Shown here one piece after another: positions 57,499 through 64,000 of a stretch of DNA of 64,000 bases. This stretch comes from Lytechinus pictus (Eukaryota; Echinodermata; Echinoidea; Temnopleuroida; Toxopneustidae): positions 23,294,001-23,358,000 of the forward strand of contig NC_087257.1 in assembly GCF_037042905.1 (NCBI RefSeq), given 5' to 3'. The position numbers were made by a program, and so were the translations under genes. Numbering within the stretch: the first letter of the stretch is position 1; every line of letters starts with the position of its first letter. The notes under the pieces were generated by a model, which was not told where the DNA came from, searched no databases, and saw only the letters and a program-made list of their open reading frames with translations.

Positions 57499-58073
57499 AG
57501 GGATGGTCCGGGCTGAAAGTATGTATAGCTTAATAAATAGAGTAGAATTCTCTGAGCAAAATGCCGAAAATTTCATCAAAATCGGATAACAAATAACAAA
57601 GTTATTTATTGAATTTTAAAGTTAAGCAATATTTTGTGAAAACAGTCGTCATGAATATTCATTAGGTGGGCTGATGATGTCACATCTCCACTTGTTCTTC
57701 TGTATTTTATTATATGAAATTAGGTTTATTCAAATTTTTTCCTCCAAGAACTAGAAAAATTGGATTGACAATTGATTTTAATACTACTGCATTACTATTC
57801 ATTGCTGCAACTTATTTCATTATAAGGGAGACATATTATTCACACAAGTATGAAATAATGAAAACAATATGATTTTATGTAATAACATAAGAAAACGGAA
57901 AGTGGAGATGTGACATCATCAGCCCACCTAATGAATATTCATGATGACTGTTTTCACAAAATATTGCTAAACTTCAATAACTTTATTATTTGTTATCCGA
58001 TTTCGATGAAATTTTCGGCATTTTGGCTTTTTGCTCAGTGAATTCTACTCTATTTTCAGCCCGGACCATCCCT
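57499..58073. mobile_element. 575-bp TTAA-flanked MITE
   Basis: AGGGATGGTCCGGGCTGAAA is mirrored by TTTCAGCCCGGACCATCCCT between TTAA sites (57495-57498 and 58074-58077). The long inner inverted repeats ('gtcatgaatattcattaggtg', 'gtcacatctccactt') make nearly the whole element a foldback. A piggyBac-like target is inferred. Confidence 0.8.
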
Positions 58074-58529
58074 TTAAGTAAAACAATTTTCATAAACTCT
58101 TCCAGAGACGGAGTTCAGCTGTGATTTTCTGGTAAATGATATTATTAAACCTTGTTGGTATCTCGCAAAAGACCAGGGGCGGTATTCTGAAAACGTTCTT
58201 ATCTTAATTTTGTTCTTATCTACGTCACGTTCTCAAATTGGTATTCTGAAAACGTTCTTATCTTTTTCTTATCTTTTGTTCTTATCTTTTTCTTATCTTG
58301 CTTTCCATCATATGTTGAGCGCGTAAATTTATTACTCGCGCATATAATACAAAAGCGCGCTAAAAAGATAAGAACAAAATAAAGATAAGTGGTATTCTGA
58401 AAACGTTCTTATCTTTTATCTTTCTTATCTTTCACGATATTTGTGATAATTTCTAAGATAGCTAGGGGGTTATCACATCTCACGATGTTCGCGTTCTTTC
58501 TTGCTCAAAATAGATGGCCACTGGTAATA

Positions 58530-59760
58530 ACAAGTATTCTTTCCACCCTTTCTTTCATCTACCCTTTATTTTGTTTTTCACCCTTTTTTCTATCTTTTTT
58601 CTTTGTTTCTTTATTTATTTTCCCTTTTTCGTTTTTTCCTCTCTTTTTTTCTTTACTAAGTCTTTATTTTTGCTTTCCCCCTTTTGCTGTTTCTTTCCTT
58701 TTTCATCCTTTTTCTTTCTATGGCTTAACTCTATTTTTTTTCTTCCTTTATTTTCTTTCTTTCATTCATTCTTTCGTCTTTATATTTGTTTTCCCCATGT
58801 TATTCATTCATTTTATTTTTTCCTTTTTCTTTCTTTATTCTTTCCATTCATTTTTAACTCTTTTTGTTTCTTATTTTCTTTAATATCTTTCTTTTATTAT
58901 TTTGTCTTTTTATTTTGTTCTTTTTTTTCTTCTTTTGTTCGTTTGTTCTTTCATTTTTTCTGCTTTCTGTCACTTTTGTGTCTTTCTTTTTCTTTTTTCT
59001 TTTTAAAATTATTTTTTGCTCATTCTTTTTTTCGTTGGTTCTTTATTTACTCTCTTACTTTATTGTTTTTCTTCTCTCCGTCTTTCTTCTATTAATTTCT
59101 TAAAATCCTTTTTCTTTATACTCTCCATTCATTTTTCTTCTGTTTGATTTTTGATTCATTACTAATTTTTCCTGCCTTTTTATTTTCCCTTTTCGTTCTT
59201 TTTCTTTATTTCTTTGAATTAACCTTTCTTTTGATTTCTTACCTTAGTCTTTATTTTTGCTTTAATTTCTCTTTCATCTTTTCTCTATTTTTTTTCTTTC
59301 TCTCTCTCTTTCTTTGTTTCGTTTTCCTTTTTCTCTCTTCATTCACCTTTACATTTTTTTATCCCTTCCTTTTCTCTTTCTTTCTTCCTTTCACTCGTTT
59401 TTTCTGTTTTCTTTTTTCGGTTCTTTATCCCTTCATTTTATCCTTTTAATCTTTTTCTGTCCTTTTTTTTTCCTTTAAGTTTCTTTCTTTCCTTTTCTTT
59501 CTTTATTTTTACCTTCATTTTTTATTGCTTACTTTATCATTGATTATAGTTCTATTTCTCCTCCTTTTTATTTCTTTTATTCATTCCTTTTTCTTATTAT
59601 TTTCTGCTTTGTTCCTTTCATTTTTTTTCTGCTTCATTCTGACCATTTTCTGTCTCCTTTCTTACCTACTTACATTCTTTCTTCCTGTTTTATTCTTTAT
59701 TCGTACCATTTACTTTTTTTTGATTTGATTTCTTTTTTTCTTTCTTTACTTATTTTGTGC
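58530..59760. repeat. 1.2-kb pyrimidine-rich tract (TTTC/TTTTC type)
   Basis: Almost only T and C on the + strand. Several overlapping Phe/Ser/Leu open frames result from the composition. The strand opposite to the purine tract at 2.6-3.3 kb plays the same role there. Confidence 0.9.
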
Positions 59761-60075
59761 ACGTGTCTCGAAATAATAATCAGTCATTGCGTATAAAATG
59801 CCTATTTCGCGCAATGCGCCAAAAACGGTGTACGCGCAGTGTCCATGAGATCTCTTGACATAAGGAACGCTTCTATTGGTTAAAATGACAATATAAAGCG
59901 CAATTTGATTGGTAATATCCTAATAAAATTAAAAATGGGCGTGTTGAAGATAAGAAGGAGGCAGTCCTTACACTTACAGAGAAAAGAACGCGTTAAGAAG
60001 ATTTTCAGAATACCGATTTGCAATGATTTTAGCGTCTTCTTATCTCAATGAGATAAGATAAAAGATAAGAACAAA

Positions 60076-60262
60076 GATTGGAACGAGTTAAACATGGACA
60101 CAACATTGATAAACTCATTAGACTCTTTCAAATCCAAACTCAATCAAAAACCTAGCAAGTGACCTGCTTACTTGGTGATTTCACACACATCAATAAAGTT
60201 GGCGGAGTACAGCAAGTCTGCATATGCCGACTTAACCCAAGACAAGACAAGACAAGACAAGA
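60076..60262 (+). pseudogene. LINE 3' end: reverse-transcriptase C-terminus plus (ACAAG)n tail
   Basis: Codons read DWNELNMDTTLINSLDSFKS then KLNQKPSK and a stop, the 'WNEL...SFKSKL' C-terminus of an L2/CR1-type reverse transcriptase. A 3' region and the repeat ACAAGACAAGACAAG follow. Confidence 0.65.
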
Positions 60263-60319
60263 ACAAAGATAAGAACGTTTTCAGAATACCACCCCAGCTC
60301 CCAAAAGTCCAAGTCTTTC

Positions 60320-60760
60320 TCAGTTTCTGGCTTAGCGCGCGGCGATGGGCGGCGCGGCAGCGCCCATCTTTTGTCTCCGCTACCGGGCCGTTCGAGTTCG
60401 AAGTGTCACTTCAATCCGATACTCGAACATGCCTGTTAAACGCTAATAAAATACATATAACTGTCGACAAGATACTTACATTAATATCGGATAATGGACA
60501 ATGCCTCAACGGTAACATGTGACAGACATCGGCAGCTTTTTTTTAATGTTTTCAGCTAATAAGCCTAAGCTACTTAGCTTACGGCACCTCGACAGTAGCT
60601 AGCTGGTCCCGGTGATTTCGGCCGTCGCGCGTCAGTTTGTTATGATGATGTCATTTAAAGATGATGACGTAATGCATGTGGTCTCCATTGCATTATATTC
60701 CCGCGTTTTTCTCATAATATAATGGACCATTCATCTAAATCGATCATTTTCTTTGTTGTG
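60320..60760 (-). promoter_or_regulatory. Candidate promoter and 5' non-coding exon of the unnamed gene
   Basis: A strong minus-strand 5' splice site (TTAAT|GTAAGTATC, intron from 60479) fits the acceptor at 54957. The area is CpG-rich at 60330-60420 (GCGCGCGGCGATGGGCGG and the palindromic GGCGC blocks). Upstream on the minus strand are a CRE-like TGACGTAA (about 60665 on +) and an E2F-like TTCCCGCG (about 60698). A short upstream ATG frame would lie in the leader. Linkage to the gene is inference. Confidence 0.4.
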
Positions 60761-60779
60761 TACTAGTATTCAAAAGGTA

Positions 60780-61135
60780 GGTAGTTCCCCTCCTTGACTT
60801 AATTCCAATTTATATACTTTCTAAAATAAAAATGTTCAAGCGATGCATGACAAGGATTAAAAGAAATTATTGAGAGGATTACAACCAAATAGGGTATTAA
60901 CACCTCCATTTACGAAAATGACTGAGCAGAAAGATAATCTTTCTTTTTAGCGATTCTGCATTCGATTTAAACAAAATTATAATTAGTTATGCAAACTTGG
61001 ATCCTATAGCTTTGCAGTCGTAAAGAATCTTTTTAGGAACCCTTTTTCGTCTTTACGTCTTATAGGCTCTTCTTTCTCCTTTCATTATGATCTTCGTCTT
61101 GTACTCGCCCTCTATTTACTTTAAAAGAAAAGGGG
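60780..61135. other. Intergenic, nothing recognised
   Basis: AT-rich. No exon or element boundary found. Confidence 0.5.
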
Positions 61136-61142
61136 GATCGAC

Positions 61143-61450
61143 CATAGGCGGATCCAGGGGGCCCGAGGCCCCCCCCCCCCCCATTGGCGGAGGAAAAAAA
61201 AAGGGGAAAGAAAGAAAAAAAAGAAAGAGAAGGGGAAATAGAGGAGGAAGAGGAGTGAACAGTGCCCGGAACAGTGGCGTACCTAGCTGGCATAGTTCGT
61301 CAGGGGGGGGGGGGGGGGGGGCAAGCGACAATTAAGGATGAGCAAGTGGGGGGGGGGGGGGGGCTGTAGGCATGGACGTATAGGCACAATTTTTTCAAGG
61401 GTGGGGGCTGAAAATCATTGCCCAAATATCAACTTCAGTTTTTAATTTTT
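61143..61450. mobile_element. Mixed transposon ends with poly-G/poly-C runs
   Basis: Contains 'taggcggatccaggggg' (61145), 'cattggcggagg' (61182) and 'cagtggcgtacctagctgg' (61273), each an end motif of families seen elsewhere here. Several G-runs of 12 or more and a purine-rich patch lie between them. Boundaries cannot be resolved. Confidence 0.5.
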
Positions 61451-61823
61451 GAGCGAGCGAACATTTTTTTTCAATTATTTAGCCTTTTTACATGATGTGA
61501 AGCGTGCAGAAATTATACATTCGGTCATAAAATTACCAATACACAATGATATTTGGGCACCTCGCAGTCCTCGTTGTCCTGCATTTTGCAGCCCACCCCC
61601 CACCCCCCCGGCCCCCCGATGTGTAGGTCTGTCAGTGGCACTGAAGATGGGAAAGGTTACCCAGGGGGTGCCCAATAAAACTACAACAGTTGAGATCTTG
61701 CTACTACTGATATTTGCTATTGGGCGATTGCACTTTATTGTCGAATTTTGTATATCATTCCAGAAATGAAATGTATTGGATCATGATCGATATCTTTCTA
61801 ATCAAGTGGTAATTGCAATATAT

Positions 61824-61885
61824 TAGACCAAAAAGCTTCAGTGTCTGTATTTTGGTTGTTCTGCTGAACTGCGTTGGCTCCAGAT
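61824..61885 (-). mobile_element. Solo right end of the two-hairpin element (minus strand)
   Basis: TAGACCAAAAAGCTTCAGTG then 'ttggttgttctgctgaactg' and 'cgttggctccag'. This is the reverse complement of the right ~60 bases of 34788-35240. Confidence 0.7.
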
Positions 61886-62270
61886 TTGTTGGGGGGGGGG
61901 GTGTTCCAGCTAATTTTGCCAACTAAATTTGGCGTGACAGCGCCAACGTGAGCACAGGGGGAGTCTGATGAGGGATGTGCCCCCCCCCCCTACAATAATC
62001 ACATGCTAAAAGATTTTGAATTTTTAGAATTGAATTAGTGGCATTTGGTGGATACTTTAAGGTAAATTATACAAAGATATACAAAGATATTTGCACTTTA
62101 AAAATAAACATTTTGGATCAAAATAGAAAGGCTAGTGTGCCGTAGTTGCTAACTTGCAGTATAATGATATACCCTATGCATTAATAATATCAAAATCAAA
62201 GATTTGTTAATTTTTAATTGACCTTCTGTGCAAGATGTCTCAACTAAAATTTCAAGAGTGCTACTTCTAA

Positions 62271-63215
62271 CAGTGGCGTACCGTGGGTCACGGCATTGGG
62301 GGGGGGGCACCAGCAAAAATTAAGAGTCATTAAGTGGGCGCGCGAAGCGCGCTCAATTGCCAGGTATACTGACCTGATAGGGACATTTTAAGGACTGTGC
62401 CATTAAAAGGATATGTATCTTAGTGATCAAATAATGCGAGCGCGAAGCGCGAGCTGAAAATGTTTGATATTCAGTCCTAAAAAGGGACATAATAAGCAAA
62501 GTTTTGTAATACCTGTCTTACAAAACAAACAATGCGAGCGCGAAGCGCGAGCTGAAATTTTTTGTATAACTTAACCCTAAAAAGGGACATTTTCAGGACT
62601 ATCTTTTGGAATTTATGAAGTGCGTACGTATCTCATCATAGTCATCTAATGCGAGCGCCAAGCGTTTGCTGATTTTGTTAGAATTACACTGGGACATGAA
62701 GCACTTTTTGTGGTCATTGTAATCATGAACATGATACGTATTTCACTAAGGAAATATTGCGGGCGAGAAGCGCGAGCTGACAATTTTTAAAATTCAGATC
62801 TGAAGAGGGGCATTCTATGGCTTGTTTGTAGGAATTTACTATTTCACTAATTAAGTGATGCGAGCGCGAAGCGCGAGCTGAAAATTTGTTATAATTAGAT
62901 CAGAAAAAGGGACATTTTAAGGACTGTCTTTAGGAATTCGTGCACTGCAAAAACGCCGGTGTTGATTTAACACCAGCCCGGTATCTATATCGGTCCACGC
63001 CAATGCGAACGTAAGCACAGACTAGAAATGTTTTATTAAGGCCTTAAAAGGGGGCAATCACTTTAAGTATATAGTCATGAAAAAAGCATATGTCACTACA
63101 TGAAACAATGATAACTTGAAGTGCAAGGAGATAGTTTGGTGCATAATCTTTATGGGCTAAAAATACAACAGGACTATATATCTCATTAGTCAGACAATGC
63201 GAGCACCAGGAATGA
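62271..63215. repeat. Array punctuated by TGCGAGCGCGAAGCGCGAGC palindrome
   Basis: It starts with the transposon-type end CAGTGGCGTACCGTGG (62271) and a G-run. The palindrome or decayed versions then recur at about 62336, 62434, 62531, 62647, 62757, 62859, 63001 and 63195, with spacers of 75-130 bases sharing 'aaaaagggacatttta'. This is the inverted relative of 3779-5310. Confidence 0.85.
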
Positions 63216-63249
63216 TGCAACCCCAACCTGCCCCCATCCCCACCCTAAG

Positions 63250-63840
63250 CACCTTCTGACACCATAAATTAAAAAAAAAAGTTTAGTAAAAATAACTTAG
63301 AACATTTTTGTGTTTTTTGCCAACTGCAAACTTGTAAACAAGTCTACAAGTTGTAGACTTGTCTTCATGAATTTGCCAACTGCAAAGTTACCAGTTTTTT
63401 TTTAAGTCATGTGTTCTGTTCTTTTCAGATCTGAAACGGGGCAGTACTTGTACATCACTTTGCTGACTGGTAGAGCGTATAGTGTTCTGCCACTTTAATA
63501 GGCCCACTTTATAATTTGCCAACTATACTTTGGCTTTGATTATTCAACTTAAACCTTGGAAATTCATCCCACCCAATATTTATGTAGCTAGTCTTGCCTC
63601 TAATTTTACAAAACTAATGTGTTTGTTAAATCGTCAATAATTGTGGAGTATAATTTGCAAACTAACAAGCTTGTTCATATTGGGGGAGGACCGGGGGCTT
63701 ACTTTGTGTGTTATTATAGCTCCATCTGTTTTGTACTTAGTATTTTGCTGACTAGTAGGGCTCTAAGCCTGGCTACATGGACTTGGATTTGCCAATTGGT
63801 TGTCTTTACTCTAAAAGTCGTAACCTTCTTCGAAGTTAGT
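63250..63840. other. Repeat-like AT-rich sequence, no gene seen
   Basis: 'ttgccaactgcaaa' and 'ttgccaacta' motifs recur loosely at 63320-63660. No exon found. Confidence 0.45.
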
Positions 63841-63854
63841 ACCCCTATTTTTCT

Positions 63855-64000
<146 letters not shown>

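Larger units (their letters stand above)
58172..60297. mobile_element. 2.1-kb inverted-repeat element with a pyrimidine-rich core
   Basis: CAGGGGCGGTATTCTGAAAA is mirrored by TTTTCAGAATACCACCCCAG. The flanks ctcgcaaaag (58162-58171) and ctcccaaaag (60298-60307) agree at 9 of 10 positions. The end motif 'ggtattctgaaaacgttctt' is repeated two more times at the left. The core is 1.2 kb of T/C-rich sequence, and a LINE 3' end is inserted near the right end. Confidence 0.75.

Noticed and set aside
58443-59728. Several long Phe/Ser/Leu open frames resembling membrane proteins
   Set aside because: They lie in a T/C-rich low-complexity tract inside a transposon.

Overview
This is metazoan nuclear DNA. 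It is AT-rich and intron-rich, and packed with small inverted-repeat transposons, tRNA-derived SINEs, microsatellites and G/C homopolymer runs. Two genes encode recognisable proteins at vertebrate-like similarity. The repeat style (a foldback element with short tandem repeats in its arms, SINEs ending in ATT repeats, frequent 'taggcct'-type sequence) suggests an echinoderm, most likely a sea urchin. That assignment is inference.

Layout. 1-8.8 kb holds no gene. It is a nested transposon complex: an inverted-repeat element (514-1932), then a foldback element (2282-7068) that has been invaded by a 3.4-kb element and a 309-bp element, followed by microsatellites. 8.84-28.02 kb (+) is GTF3C4 (TFIIIC90), reconstructed here as 18 coding exons (713 codons) whose phases all interlock. 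28-32.6 kb is intergenic. 32.64-36.12 kb (-) is XRCC2 in two coding exons, lying tail-to-tail with GTF3C4. 36.1-42.8 kb holds only mobile elements. 42.80-54.94 kb (-) is a nine-exon gene that I cannot name (about 521 codons: a helical-looking middle and a proline-rich C-terminal part with internal repeats). A clean 3' splice site just upstream of its ATG shows a further 5' non-coding exon, probably near 60.48 kb next to a GC-rich promoter-like stretch. 54.96-64 kb is otherwise transposon debris, ending inside a (CTTT)n microsatellite cut by the window edge.

Gene functions. GTF3C4 is a TFIIIC subunit for RNA polymerase III transcription. XRCC2 is a RAD51 paralogue for homologous recombination. 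They share no pathway, and nothing suggests joint regulation beyond convergent orientation.

Most of the unusual content is mobile DNA: an unnamed ~450-bp element with a hairpin at each end and a 9-bp target duplication, found complete twice and as end fragments twice more; arrays punctuated by a GCGCGAAGCGC palindrome; a transposon with four exact nuclear-receptor DR1 sites; and a decayed tandem copy of a zinc-binding exon of GTF3C4. Exon structures were read by eye from splice signals and reading phase, without transcript data.
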